From Mycolicibacterium xanthum (lineage in GTDB: Bacteria; Actinomycetota; Actinomycetes; Mycobacteriales; Mycobacteriaceae), in assembly GCF_019710635.1 (NCBI RefSeq), contig NZ_JAIFZS010000044.1:1-64000 (forward strand): a DNA stretch of 64,000 nucleotides, in the 5' to 3' direction. Below are positions 8,625-17,017 of this stretch, one piece after another. The notes below the pieces were generated by a model, which ran no database searches, was not told the origin of the DNA, and saw only the letters and a list, made by a program, of their open reading frames with translations. Numbering within the stretch: the first letter of the stretch is position 1; each line of letters begins with the position of its first letter. Made by a program: the position numbers and the translations under genes.

Positions 8625-9701
8625 ATGGCCGATCGGCGGTCCGGGCCGCACACCTACTTCGCGTACGGGTCCAACCTGTGCGTGCGGCAGATGGCGCAAC
8701 GGTGCCCGGATGCGGTCGACCCGCGACCCGCGAAGTTGGCAGACCACGACTGGCTCATCAACGAACGCGGGGTGGCCACCGTCGAACGATTCTCCGGCGG
8801 CGAGGTGCACGGGGTGATCTGGCAGCTGTCCGATCGCGACCTCGCGACGCTGGACAGCGCGGAGGGCGTGCCGCTGCGCTACCGACGCGACGAGCTGACG
8901 GTGCACACCGAACACGGACCCGCCACGGCGTGGGTCTACATCGACCACCGCGTCGAGCCCGGGCCGCCCCGGCCCGGCTACCTCGAGCGCATCCTCGACG
9001 GTGCACGCCACCACGGGCTGCCGCGGCGGTGGATCGAGTTCCTCGAGCGCTGGGATCCCAGCCGTTGGCCGCAACGCCCGGCAGGAACTGGATCCGTTGC
9101 ACCACAGAGCCTTTCGCAACTGCTTGCCGACCCGGCCGTCAGCGAGCACAGCACGCTGCGGTCCCGGTTCGGATTCCTTGCCATCCACGGCGGCGGCCTG
9201 GAGCAGATGACCGACGTCATCGCCGAACGCGCCGCCGACGCCGCCGGCGCGTCGGTGTACGTCGTACGCCACCCCGACCACTACCCGCACCACCTCGCCT
9301 CGGCGCTCTACGATCCGGCCGAGTCGGCGCAGCTGGCCGGGTTCCTCGCGCACGTCGACGCCGCGGTGTCCCTGCACGGTTACGGCCGACTGGGCCGAAG
9401 CACCCATCTGCTCGCCGGCGGCGGGCACCGCAACCTCGCCGAACACCTGGCACAGCACATCGACGTACCCGGCTACCACGTCGTCACCGATCTCGATGCG
9501 ATCCCTCGTGAGCTGCGCGGACTGCACCCCGACAACCCCGTCAACCGGACGCGCGACGGCGGTGCTCAGCTCGAGCTGCCCGCCCGGGTCCGCGGCATCA
9601 GTCCCCGCAGCCGTCCACCGGATGACGACGGCCTGTCGCCGGCCACCGCCGCGCTGGTACAGGGCCTGGCCGCGGCCGCACGATCATGGTCGCGACACTG
9701 A
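8625..9701 (+). CDS. Gamma-glutamylcyclotransferase / poly-gamma-glutamate hydrolase fusion
   Basis: 358-aa two-domain protein (Rv0923c type). Residues 10-130 are a gamma-glutamylcyclotransferase-like fold, with the substrate loop YGSN at 14-17 and the general-base Glu80 in LDSAEGVPLRY. Residues 170-340 resemble the poly-gamma-glutamate hydrolase (PF05908) zinc fold: AIHGGGLE with His188 and Glu193, LHGYGR, and GGGHRNLAEHL. Both domains act on gamma-glutamyl bonds, so the fusion could cleave gamma-linked glutamyl polymers or peptides and cyclise the product. That is inference. It starts right at the mntH stop. Its own stop lies inside a 61-bp tandem duplication. Confidence 0.75.
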   Translation: MADRRSGPHTYFAYGSNLCVRQMAQRCPDAVDPRPAKLADHDWLINERGVATVERFSGGEVHGVIWQLSDRDLATLDSAEGVPLRYRRDELTVHTEHGPATAWVYIDHRVEPGPPRPGYLERILDGARHHGLPRRWIEFLERWDPSRWPQRPAGTGSVAPQSLSQLLADPAVSEHSTLRSRFGFLAIHGGGLEQMTDVIAERAADAAGASVYVVRHPDHYPHHLASALYDPAESAQLAGFLAHVDAAVSLHGYGRLGRSTHLLAGGGHRNLAEHLAQHIDVPGYHVVTDLDAIPRELRGLHPDNPVNRTRDGGAQLELPARVRGISPRSRPPDDDGLSPATAALVQGLAAAARSWSRH

Positions 9702-9791
9702 CCTGCTGACCCCGCACGCCCGGCACCCATCCGCGGCCGCACGATCATGGTCGCGACACTGACCTGCTGACCCCGCACGCCCGGCACCCAT
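9670..9791. repeat. 61-bp tandem duplication
   Basis: Copies 9670-9730 and 9731-9791 are identical, and the first five bases of a third copy follow. The duplication spans the last 10 codons and the stop of the preceding gene and carries CCATCC, the SigK -35 hexamer, at its right end. The second CCATCC begins inside copy 2 and runs two bases into the third partial copy. Confidence 0.95.
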
Positions 9792-9814
9792 CCGCGCGCC
9801 ACCTCGCTCCGAAT
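9788..9814 (+). promoter_or_regulatory. SigK-dependent promoter
   Basis: CCATCC (9788-9793), 15 bases, then CCGAAT (9809-9814). Both hexamers equal the published mycobacterial SigK -35 and -10 elements; the spacer is at the short end. A start site 6-8 bases downstream would fall at or next to the GTG at 9823, giving a leaderless mRNA. Since sigK is the fifth gene of this operon, the promoter closes an autoregulatory loop. Confidence 0.8.
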
Positions 9815-9822
9815 ACCCGTAC

Positions 9823-11133
9823 GTGGAAGCCATTCATTCAGGTCAGCGTTCCGTCGCGGTCATCGGAGGAGGCGTGGCGGGCCTGGTGGCCGCCTATGTC
9901 CTGTCCGGGCGCGACCGCGTCACCCTGTTCGAAGCGGACACCCGCATCGGCGGGCACGCCCACACCCATCACGTCGACCGGGGCGACGGCCGGGTCGTCG
10001 CCCTCGACAGCGCGTTTCTGGTGCACAACGATCGCACCTATCCCACGCTGTGCCGGCTCTTCGACGAACTGGGGATCGCCACCCAGGAGACCGACATGTC
10101 GATGTCGGTCCGCGACGACCGCAGCGGGCTGGAGTACGCGGGTGCACGCGGCCTCGGCGGACTGTTCCCCACCCCGTCGTCGCTGACCCGGCCGCGATAC
10201 CTGCGGATGCTCGCCGAGGTCAAGCGATTCCACGGTGCGGCCACCAGACTGTTGCGCAATCACGACGAGACGCGCGACCAGGAGAGCCTGGGCGCGTTCC
10301 TGGACCGGCACGGCTTCTCCGGCTATTTCGTCGACAACTTCATGACACCCCTGGTCGCCGCCGTGTGGTCCTGCCCGCCCGGGGATGCGATGCGCTACCC
10401 GGCGCGCTATCTGTTCGTGTTCCTCGAACACCACGGGATGCTGTCGGTGTTCGGCTCACCGACGTGGCGCACCGTGACGAACGGATCGGCCACCTATGTC
10501 GACGCCGTCGCCGGCCACATCGCCGAGATCCGCACCTCCGCCGCGGTCACCTCGGTGCTCCGCACCGCCACCGGCGTCGAGGTCACCGCCCGCGGTTGCG
10601 CTCCGGCGTCGTTCGACGCCGCCGTGATCGCCTGCCACCCCGATCAGGCGCTGCTCATGCTCGCCGAACCGACCCCCGCCGAGCGCGCGGTGCTCGGCGC
10701 GATGCCCTACTCGTCGAACCTCGCCCAGTTGCACACCGACGAATCGGTGCTGCCGCGCCACCGCCGCGCGCGGGCATCGTGGAACTACCTGATGACCGAC
10801 CGTGACGACCGCGTGGTCGTCAGCTACGACATCACCCGGCTGATGCGCCTCGACGGACCGCGCCGGTTCGTGGTCACACTCGGCGGACACGATGTCGTCG
10901 ACCCCGCCGCGGTGATCGCCGAGATGACCTACGACCACCCGATGTACACCACAGAATCCGTTGCCGCACAACAGCTCCTTCCGTTGCTGAACGACGAAAA
11001 AGTGGTCTATGCCGGCGCCTACCACGGCTGGGGCTTCCACGAGGACGGAGCGGCGTCGGGCCTGCGCGCGGCACGCGCCCTCGGCGCCGACTGGCCGGCC
11101 GCGGGCGCACAGCCCGAGGCGGTGATGGCTTGA
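9823..11133 (+). CDS. FAD-dependent amine-oxidase-like oxidoreductase (Rv0449c type)
   Basis: 436-aa NAD(P)-binding Rossmann-like flavoprotein. VIGGGVAGLVAAYVLSG (res. 14-30) binds the FAD ADP moiety and a Glu 22 residues later (FEADTRIGGHA) is the expected ribose contact. The C-terminal VVYAGAYHGWGFHEDG segment is the second FAD contact seen in protoporphyrinogen/amine-oxidase-like proteins. M. tuberculosis has the same order, Rv0449c-Rv0444c. These flavoproteins accompany cyclopropane-synthase-like methyltransferases, suggesting a role in fatty-acid tailoring such as reduction of a methylene intermediate (inference). GTG 9823 is probably leaderless from the SigK promoter. The next gene overlaps by 4 bp. 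Confidence 0.85.
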   Translation: MEAIHSGQRSVAVIGGGVAGLVAAYVLSGRDRVTLFEADTRIGGHAHTHHVDRGDGRVVALDSAFLVHNDRTYPTLCRLFDELGIATQETDMSMSVRDDRSGLEYAGARGLGGLFPTPSSLTRPRYLRMLAEVKRFHGAATRLLRNHDETRDQESLGAFLDRHGFSGYFVDNFMTPLVAAVWSCPPGDAMRYPARYLFVFLEHHGMLSVFGSPTWRTVTNGSATYVDAVAGHIAEIRTSAAVTSVLRTATGVEVTARGCAPASFDAAVIACHPDQALLMLAEPTPAERAVLGAMPYSSNLAQLHTDESVLPRHRRARASWNYLMTDRDDRVVVSYDITRLMRLDGPRRFVVTLGGHDVVDPAAVIAEMTYDHPMYTTESVAAQQLLPLLNDEKVVYAGAYHGWGFHEDGAASGLRAARALGADWPAAGAQPEAVMA

Positions 11134-11861
11134 CCACGGCTTTGTACCGCACTCGGATCACCCACCTGAGGCGCGCTCCGGTGCACCACCACTTCGAACA
11201 CCGCAGCTACAGCTGGTTCGTCGACCTCGACGCGCTGCCCCGGCTGCCCGCGTGGCTTCGGCCGTTCGCCAGGTTCGACGCCCGTGACCACCTGTCCGGA
11301 ACCGACGGCGACACGTTACGCGCCCGTGCGGAGGCGTTCCTGGCCGACCGCGGCGTCGACCTCGCCGGTGGCCGTATCACGGCGCTGTTCCAGCCCCGGG
11401 TGCTCGGCTACGTGTTCAACCCGCTGAGCCTGTTCTGGTGCCATGACGAGCGCGGGGTGCTGCGCTACGTGATCGCCGAGGTACACAACACCTACGGCGG
11501 ACGGCACGCCTACCTGCTGCCGCCGTCGGGCGACCGGCCGGCGATGGTGTCCAAGAAGTTCTACGTGTCACCGTTCAACGACGTCGACGGCCACTACCTG
11601 GTTCACGCGCCACAACCCGGCGAACGGCTGGATATCCGGATCTCATTGCACCGCAGCGGCCAGCCCCCCTTCGTGGCCACCTTGAGCGGCAATCGCCGGC
11701 CCGCCGGTGTGAAGCAGATCGTCGCGATGCAGTTCGTCGCCCCGTTGGCCCCGCTGATGAACGCGCTCGGCATCCGGGTGCAGGGAATCCTGCTGTGGTT
11801 GCGCCGGGTTCCGGTGGTGCCCCGCCCAACTGCCCAACGAGAGAAGGTGGACCAACTGTGA
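11130..11861 (+). CDS. DUF1365 protein (Rv0448c type)
   Basis: 243-aa protein of the DUF1365 family, which almost always neighbours an FAD oxidoreductase and a cyclopropane-fatty-acid synthase-like enzyme. Visible features: an N-terminal VHHHFEHRSYSWFVDLDALPRL region, FQPRVLGYVFNPLSLFWC, VHNTYGGRHAYL and KKFYVSPFNDVDG, all family-typical conserved stretches. No catalytic residues are established for the family. TTG 11130 overlaps the previous stop (TTGA), and the gene ends in GTGA, shared with the next start, so translation is coupled throughout. Confidence 0.85.
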   Translation: MTTALYRTRITHLRRAPVHHHFEHRSYSWFVDLDALPRLPAWLRPFARFDARDHLSGTDGDTLRARAEAFLADRGVDLAGGRITALFQPRVLGYVFNPLSLFWCHDERGVLRYVIAEVHNTYGGRHAYLLPPSGDRPAMVSKKFYVSPFNDVDGHYLVHAPQPGERLDIRISLHRSGQPPFVATLSGNRRPAGVKQIVAMQFVAPLAPLMNALGIRVQGILLWLRRVPVVPRPTAQREKVDQL

Positions 11862-13129
11862 CCATAGACATTGCCGGAACGTCCACTGCGCCAGTCGATC
11901 CAGGTCTATGGCCGGCGGTCACCAGAGCCCCCCGCGGCCCACTGGCCGGCGCCGCCGGCGCGATCGCCGACCGGCTGTTCCGCCGTGCCGCGGCCAGGCT
12001 GCCGATCCGGGTGGTCTACCCCGACGGCACGCTGATCGGCGCCGCCGATCCGACCCTGCCCACCATGGTGGTGCACCGGCCGCAGGCGCTGGTCCGGCGG
12101 GTCGGCCGGTACGGCCTGATCGGCTTCGGCGAGTCCTACATGGCCGGAGACTGGACCTCGACCGACCCGGCCGGCCTGCTGACCGAGTTCGGCAAGCGCC
12201 TGGCCGAACTCATCCCCCCTGTGCTGCAACGCTTCCGGCCGCTGGCGGTGGTGCGTCAACCCCGCTCGCAGCACAACAGCATCGCGCAGGCCCGCCGCAA
12301 CGTGTCCGAGCACTACGACCTGTCCAACGACCTGTTCGCAGAGTTCCTGGACGAGACGATGACCTACTCGAGCGCGTGGTTCGGCTCGCTACCGGCCAGC
12401 TGGCCGGACCTGCCCGACGCGCAGCATCGCAAGATCGACCGGCTGCTCGACGCCGCCCGGGTGGGCCCCGGCAGCACCGTGCTCGAGATCGGGACCGGCT
12501 GGGGCGAGCTGTGCCTGCGCGCCGCCGCGCGCGGAGCGCGGGTACGCTCGGTCACCCTGTCGGCCGAGCAGCAGCGGCTGGCCACCGCGCGGGTCGCCGC
12601 CGCGGGCCTGGCCGACCGGGTCGACATCGAGCTGCGCGACTACCGCGATGTGGACGGCAGCTACGACGCCGTGGTGTCCGTTGAGATGATCGAGGCGGTG
12701 GGTTATCGGTTCTGGCCCACCTACTTCGCCGCGCTGGATCGCCTCGTCGCGCCCGGGGGGCGGGTCGCGATCCAGGCGATCACCATGCCGCACGACCGGA
12801 TGATGGCCAGCCGCAACACCCACACCTGGATCCAGAAGTACATCTTCCCGGGTGGCCTGATCCCGTCCACCGAGGCGATCATCGGGATCACCGAAGGCCA
12901 GACCCGGCTCCGCACCGTCGACATGCTCTCGCTTCGCCCCCACTACGCCGCGACGCTGCGGCTGTGGCGCGAGCGATTCGTGCAGCGGCGGGACGCGGTG
13001 GCGGCGTTGGGTTTCGACGACGTCTTCCACCGGATGTGGGAGCTGTATCTGGCCTACTCGGAGGCCGGGTTCCGGTCCGGCTACCTCGACGTCTACCAGT
13101 GGACCTTCGCGCCGACGGGAGGGCCCTAG
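11858..13129 (+). CDS. ufaA1: SAM-dependent fatty-acid methyltransferase / cyclopropane synthase-like
   Basis: 423-aa CFA-synthase-family methyltransferase, the equivalent of M. tuberculosis Rv0447c. VLEIGTGWG (res. 208-216) is the SAM-binding motif I. The bicarbonate/active-site segments VSVEMIEAVG and WIQKYIFPGGLIPS are present. The upstream ANTP-like segment HYDLSNDLFAEFLDETMTYS is diagnostic of the family. The reaction is methyl or methylene transfer onto an unsaturated phospholipid acyl chain; the M. tuberculosis protein has been reported to make 10-methyl (tuberculostearic-type) chains. GTG 11858 overlaps the DUF1365 stop as GTGA; an earlier in-frame GTG would overlap that gene by 67 bp. 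Confidence 0.88.
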   Translation: MTIDIAGTSTAPVDPGLWPAVTRAPRGPLAGAAGAIADRLFRRAAARLPIRVVYPDGTLIGAADPTLPTMVVHRPQALVRRVGRYGLIGFGESYMAGDWTSTDPAGLLTEFGKRLAELIPPVLQRFRPLAVVRQPRSQHNSIAQARRNVSEHYDLSNDLFAEFLDETMTYSSAWFGSLPASWPDLPDAQHRKIDRLLDAARVGPGSTVLEIGTGWGELCLRAAARGARVRSVTLSAEQQRLATARVAAAGLADRVDIELRDYRDVDGSYDAVVSVEMIEAVGYRFWPTYFAALDRLVAPGGRVAIQAITMPHDRMMASRNTHTWIQKYIFPGGLIPSTEAIIGITEGQTRLRTVDMLSLRPHYAATLRLWRERFVQRRDAVAALGFDDVFHRMWELYLAYSEAGFRSGYLDVYQWTFAPTGGP

Positions 13130-13915
13130 ATGTCGTTTCTCGCGGTTTCCGTTGCCTCCCTTGCGATCCTGGTACTGGTGCACGCCATCACGTTCGCCGT
13201 GGGCCGCAGGATCGGCCGCTACAACGTCGTCGACGTCACCTGGGGGCTGGGTTTCGTCGCCGTGGCCGCCGTCTGCGCGGCCATCGGCGACGGCGATCCC
13301 CTCAGGCGCCTGCTGCTGCTGGCACTGGTGGCGGTCTGGGGACTCCGGCTGGCGTGGCACATGGTCGGCAAGTCGGCGGGCAAGGGCGAGGATCCCCGCT
13401 ACCGGGCTCTGCTGCGCAACGACTTCTCCGCCGGAAACGTGATCCGCCGGATCTTCGTCGTTCAGGCATTGGCCGGCTGGTTCATCTCGCTTCCGCTGCA
13501 GGTGTCGGCCGTCCTGGGCCCCACACCGGCGGTGCTGCTACCCGTACTGATCGCGGGCGTGGCGGTCTGGATGCTCGGCCTGACCTTCGAGGCGGTCGGC
13601 GACCACCAGCTGCGGCGCTTCAAGGCCGATCCGGCCCACCGCGGTGCGATCATGGACCGTGGCCTGTGGGCGTGGACACGGCACCCGAACTACTTCGGTG
13701 ACGCGTGCGTGTGGTGGGGGCTGTGGCTGGTCGCGTTCACCGGCTGGATATCCCTGGTAACGGTGGCCTCCCCCGTCCTGATGACGTACTTCCTCGCCTA
13801 CGCGACCGGCGGCCGGCTCACCGAAAAGCTGATGGCAGACAGGCCGGGATTCAGCGAATACTGTTCGCGTACATCATTTTTCATCCCGCGACCGCCGAAG
13901 TTACGATTAACGTGA
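13130..13915 (+). CDS. DUF1295 membrane protein (Rv0446c type)
   Basis: 261-aa polytopic membrane protein. It has about six or seven hydrophobic helices and the C-terminal RHPNYFGDACVWWG motif of DUF1295/steroid 5-alpha-reductase/ICMT-like proteins. In that superfamily the His-Pro-Asn-Tyr-Phe-Gly stretch helps bind a nucleotide or SAM cofactor. It begins on the base after the ufaA1 stop. Its place between ufaA1 and sigK matches M. tuberculosis Rv0446c. A lipid reductase or methyltransferase role in the same pathway is likely but unproven. Confidence 0.85.
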   Translation: MSFLAVSVASLAILVLVHAITFAVGRRIGRYNVVDVTWGLGFVAVAAVCAAIGDGDPLRRLLLLALVAVWGLRLAWHMVGKSAGKGEDPRYRALLRNDFSAGNVIRRIFVVQALAGWFISLPLQVSAVLGPTPAVLLPVLIAGVAVWMLGLTFEAVGDHQLRRFKADPAHRGAIMDRGLWAWTRHPNYFGDACVWWGLWLVAFTGWISLVTVASPVLMTYFLAYATGGRLTEKLMADRPGFSEYCSRTSFFIPRPPKLRLT

Positions 13916-13917
13916 CG

Positions 13918-14493
13918 ATGTCGACCCTGGTGGCTAGGCTACCGCTCGTGACCGCCGAACTCGACCATCTGCTGCGCCAGGTGGCCCGCCAGGACGTCGA
14001 CGCGTTCGCGACCTTCTACGACCAGACCCGGTCACGCGTCTACGGCCTGGTCACCAGGGTGCTGCGGGACCCCGGCTACAGCGAGGAGACCACCCAGGAC
14101 ATCTACCTGCAGGTATGGCGCAACGCGGCCGACTATGACCCGTCGGCGGGCTCGCCGCTGGCCTGGCTGCTGACGCTGGCGCACCGCCGTGCCGTCGACC
14201 GGGTGCGCTCCGAGCAGGCCGCCAGCACCCGGGAATCGCGCTACGGCGCGGCCAACGTCGAACCGCCGGCCGACCACGTCGCCGACGCGGTGATCCTCAG
14301 CGAGGAACGCCGCCAGGTGACCGACTGCCTGGCCGGCCTGACCGACACCCAACGGGAATGCATCCAAATGGCGTACTACGACGGCCTGACCTACGCGCAG
14401 GTGGCGGAACGCTTGTCGGCCAACCTTGCGACCGTCAAATCCCGGATGCGCGACGCGATCCGAGGTCTGCGCCGATGTCTGGGGGTCTCATGA
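13918..14493 (+). CDS. sigK: ECF sigma factor SigK
   Basis: 191-aa ECF sigma factor. Region 2 ([17 protein letters not shown] through YLQVWRNA) binds core and the -10 element; region 4 ([26 protein letters not shown]...[15 protein letters not shown]) recognises the -35. Cys137 and Cys187 align with the redox pair (C133/C183) described in M. tuberculosis SigK, so redox control of RskA binding is probably kept. ATG 13918 is two bases after the previous stop; GTG 13948 is an alternative giving 181 aa. In M. tuberculosis SigK drives this locus and the mpt70/mpt83 antigens. The operon promoter here carries its consensus. Confidence 0.93.
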   Translation: MSTLVARLPLVTAELDHLLRQVARQDVDAFATFYDQTRSRVYGLVTRVLRDPGYSEETTQDIYLQVWRNAADYDPSAGSPLAWLLTLAHRRAVDRVRSEQAASTRESRYGAANVEPPADHVADAVILSEERRQVTDCLAGLTDTQRECIQMAYYDGLTYAQVAERLSANLATVKSRMRDAIRGLRRCLGVS

Positions 14494-15206
14494 CCGGACC
14501 CGCCGCTACCGACCTGCTGTCGCTGGCCACACCGTATGCGCTGCACGCCCTGACCGCTGCCGAAGCCGCCGAGGTCGACCGCCGAATCGCCGGCGCACCC
14601 CCGGACGTGGTGGAGACGTTCGTGGCCGAGGTGCGCGCGGTGCGCGAGACGATGGCCGTCATCTCCGCCGCAACGACCGTCGAACCGCCCGCGCACCTCC
14701 GGGACGAGATCCTCACCCGGCTCACCACCGAGCCGGTCCCCCTACGCCGGGCACCGCAGGGGACTCGCTGGACCAGGCTCGTACTGGCCGCCGCGGCCGT
14801 CGCCGCGATCGGCCTCGGCGCGCTCGGCATCGGTGTCGCGCTGCGGCCCGGGCCGGCGCCGTCGACGGCCGATCAGGTGTTCGCCGCGCCCGATGTGCGC
14901 ACGGTGTCCGGAGATCTGCCCGGCGGCGGCACCGCCACGGTGGTGTTCTCGCGCGAGCGGCATTCGGGTGTGCTCGTGATGAACAACGTGCCGCCGCCGC
15001 AGCAGGGCACCGTTTATCAGATGTGGTTGGTCGACGCCGACGGAGCGCACTCAGCGGGCACGATGGGCCCGGACTCGGTCACCCCGTCGACCACCGCTTT
15101 GCTGCCCGACCTCGGCTCCTCGGAGTCGCTGGCGTTCACCGTCGAACCGCCGGGCGGCTCCGCGCAGCCCACCAGCCCGGTGTTCGCGCGGCTGCCGCTG
15201 GTCTAG
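14490..15206 (+). CDS. rskA: Anti-sigma-K factor RskA
   Basis: 238-aa single-pass membrane anti-sigma factor. Cytoplasmic residues 1-92 bind SigK; there is no zinc HxxxCxxC motif, as expected for RskA. One helix follows at about 95-118 ([20 protein letters not shown]). The extracytoplasmic RskA domain comes last, with the typical [20 protein letters not shown] and a C-terminal [13 protein letters not shown] 14490 overlaps the sigK stop (ATGA); ATG 14475 is an alternative. Release of SigK is by regulated proteolysis in the known system. Confidence 0.92.
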   Translation: MTGPAATDLLSLATPYALHALTAAEAAEVDRRIAGAPPDVVETFVAEVRAVRETMAVISAATTVEPPAHLRDEILTRLTTEPVPLRRAPQGTRWTRLVLAAAAVAAIGLGALGIGVALRPGPAPSTADQVFAAPDVRTVSGDLPGGGTATVVFSRERHSGVLVMNNVPPPQQGTVYQMWLVDADGAHSAGTMGPDSVTPSTTALLPDLGSSESLAFTVEPPGGSAQPTSPVFARLPLV

Positions 15207-15211
15207 AAATT

Positions 15212-15252
15212 CGATCCGGCCCGCCGGAAACGATGCACGACGGGCCGGATCG
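15212..15252 (+). terminator. Terminator-like hairpin after rskA
   Basis: A perfect 12-bp GC-rich stem, 15212-15223 with 15241-15252 (CGATCCGGCCCG and its complement), and a 17-nt loop start five bases after the rskA stop. There is no U-tract, which is usual for mycobacterial terminators. Confidence 0.6.
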
Positions 15253-15320
15253 GTGCAGCAAGCCGATGGTCTCTATGCCCGGCTCGGAACGGCGCCAAAC
15301 ATCGGGCCTACCATCGACGC

Positions 15321-16145
15321 GTGGCCAAGGGTTTCCGGTTCGGGGTCGGCGTCATGCGCGGTGGCTCGCGCGCGATGCTCGAGGATTCCGCACGGCGGGC
15401 CGAGGATCTCGGTTACCACGTCATGCACGTGCCCGACCACCTCGGCGGACCCGCCCCGTTCCCGGTGATGACGGCCATCGCGATGGCGACCTCGTCGCTG
15501 CGGGTGGGCAGCTTCGTGATGAACTCGGCCTTCTACCGTCCCGCGCTGCTGGCCCGTGACGCCGCCGCGCTGCGCGACCTCAGCGGCGGCCGGCTCGACC
15601 TCGGCCTGGGCACCGGGTACGTCGAGGAGGAGTTCGTCGCCGCCGGGATCCGCTTCCCGAGCGCCCGCGAGCGCGTAGACCATCTGCGCGACACCACCGA
15701 GTACCTGGCCGAGCATCTGCCCGACGTGCCGATCATGATCGCCGGCAACGGTGACCGGGTGCTGAGAATCGCGGCGCGCTCGGCCCACATCATCGGGCTC
15801 ACCGGCGGGGACCGGGCCGCCGGTGACGACCAGGATCCCCTCGCCGACCGGATCGCGTTCGTCCGCGCGGCCGCCGGCGACCGCTTCGACGCCCTCGAAC
15901 TCAACATCGCGATCACGGCGATGCCGCTCGACGACTCGGGCCTGCCGGACCTCACAATCCCCCGCCACTTCCTGCCCGGTCTGTCCGACGAGGAGTTGTT
16001 GTGCCACCCCGGCGTGCTGTCGGGATCGACCGACGAGATCGCCGACCGGATACGCGGCTACCGCGACGTCTACGGCATCAGCTACGTGATCGTGCAGGAC
16101 CGCCACGCGGAGGCGTTCGGCAAGGTCATCGCGCGGCTGACGTAA
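15321..16145 (+). CDS. LLM-class F420-dependent oxidoreductase
   Basis: 274-aa luciferase-like (TIM-barrel) oxidoreductase, probably using coenzyme F420, of the mycobacterial TIGR03621 type. Family features: FGVGVMRGGSR at the N-terminus, DLGYHVMHVPDHLGG (strand 2 and its His), a LSGGRLDLGLGTGYVEEEF cofactor segment, and PIMIAGNGDRVL. The substrate is unknown. GTG 15321 is used; AAG GGT TTC follow the family N-terminus directly. It is monocistronic: a hairpin precedes it and a convergent minus-strand gene ends 7 bp after it. Confidence 0.85.
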   Translation: MAKGFRFGVGVMRGGSRAMLEDSARRAEDLGYHVMHVPDHLGGPAPFPVMTAIAMATSSLRVGSFVMNSAFYRPALLARDAAALRDLSGGRLDLGLGTGYVEEEFVAAGIRFPSARERVDHLRDTTEYLAEHLPDVPIMIAGNGDRVLRIAARSAHIIGLTGGDRAAGDDQDPLADRIAFVRAAAGDRFDALELNIAITAMPLDDSGLPDLTIPRHFLPGLSDEELLCHPGVLSGSTDEIADRIRGYRDVYGISYVIVQDRHAEAFGKVIARLT

Positions 16146-16152
16146 CCCACGG

Positions 16153-16422
16153 TCACAGCCACAGGTACAGCGCCGAGAGCAGCGCCCACATCCCCACGCA
16201 GTAGCACTCGAACGCGGCCCGCAACGGGATGGGCGCGTGCCGCAGCTCCATGAAGTCCAAACCGACCAGCCGCACCTTGACCGCGGCGATGGCCAGCACC
16301 ACGATCGCCACCATCGAACCGGTGCCGTGCTCGGCGCCGACCGCCCACGACACGACGGTCGCCGCGACCAGGACGAGCCAGCTGACGGTGGCGCGGCTTC
16401 GGAGCAATCGCAGGGCGGTCAC
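16153..16422 (-). CDS. Cytochrome c oxidase subunit IV-like membrane protein
   Basis: 89-aa protein with three predicted helices (SWLVLVAATVVSWAVG, MVAIVVLAIAAVKVRLVG, ECYCVGMWALLSALYL). FMELRHAPIPLRAAFE lies between the last two, a pattern of the prokaryotic subunit IV family. It starts (GTG) one base after the stop of the subunit III gene and is last in the three-gene minus-strand set. No catalytic subunit I is encoded nearby, so the set may supply accessory subunits for an oxidase or NO reductase encoded elsewhere. Confidence 0.75.
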   Translation of the reverse strand: MTALRLLRSRATVSWLVLVAATVVSWAVGAEHGTGSMVAIVVLAIAAVKVRLVGLDFMELRHAPIPLRAAFECYCVGMWALLSALYLWL

Positions 16423-16423
16423 G

Positions 16424-17017
16424 TCAGCTCACCAGGTACAGCAGTGCGAACAGGAAGATCCACAGCAGGTCGACCAGGTGCCAGAAGCAGGTCGCACCTT
16501 CGACCAGCGCGGTGCGGGTGGCGCCGAGCTCGGAGCGGCGGGTCTGGGTGAGCACGAACGTCAGTGCCGCCAGGCCCAGGCAGACGTGGAACAGGTGCAG
16601 CCCGGTCAGGATGAAGTAGTACAGGTAGAAGTGATTGGCGCCGGGCCCATGCCCCGCCGAGGCCAGCGAAACGTACTCGAACACCTTCAGTCCGACGAAG
16701 CCCAGCCCGCACACCACGGCTGCGGCGACCGCCCGGGTTCCGATCGCGTTGGCGCCGGCGCGTATCGCCGACAGCGCCAGCACCACGAACAGCGAACTGG
16801 TCAGCAGCACCAGCGTGTTGACCACGCCGACGCCGATGTGCAGCGTGGTGCGCGCCGCGTCGAACACCTCCGGCGCCTTGGACCGCTCGACCAGGAACGT
16901 GACGAAGAAGGCGCCGAACACCAGCATGTCACCGAACAGGAACACCCAGGTGCCGGCCTCGCCCGGGGTCCTCCTCGCCGCGCGCGGTGGTACGGCGGTC
17001 GCCGTCGGGCCCGTCAC
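16424..17017 (-). CDS. Heme-copper oxidase subunit III / NorE-like protein
   Basis: 197-aa membrane protein with five helices, of the cytochrome c oxidase subunit III family, short NorE-like class. Landmarks: GEAGTWVFLFGDMLVFGAFF at the N-terminus, a central FVGLKVFEY, YYFILTGLHLFHVCLGL, and WHLVDLLWIFLFALLYL at the C-terminus. GTG 17017 overlaps the preceding stop (GTGA). A longer frame, to 17080, would overlap that gene by 67 bp and adds residues unlike the family. NorE-type proteins assist NO reductase or quinol oxidase function; the catalytic partner is not in this window. Confidence 0.8.
   Translation of the reverse strand: MTGPTATAVPPRAARRTPGEAGTWVFLFGDMLVFGAFFVTFLVERSKAPEVFDAARTTLHIGVGVVNTLVLLTSSLFVVLALSAIRAGANAIGTRAVAAAVVCGLGFVGLKVFEYVSLASAGHGPGANHFYLYYFILTGLHLFHVCLGLAALTFVLTQTRRSELGATRTALVEGATCFWHLVDLLWIFLFALLYLVS

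Noticed and set aside
7440..9527. 695-codon minus-strand frame
   Set aside because: Antisense to mntH and the fusion gene; rich in His/Arg/Gln as expected from the opposite strand of GC-rich genes.
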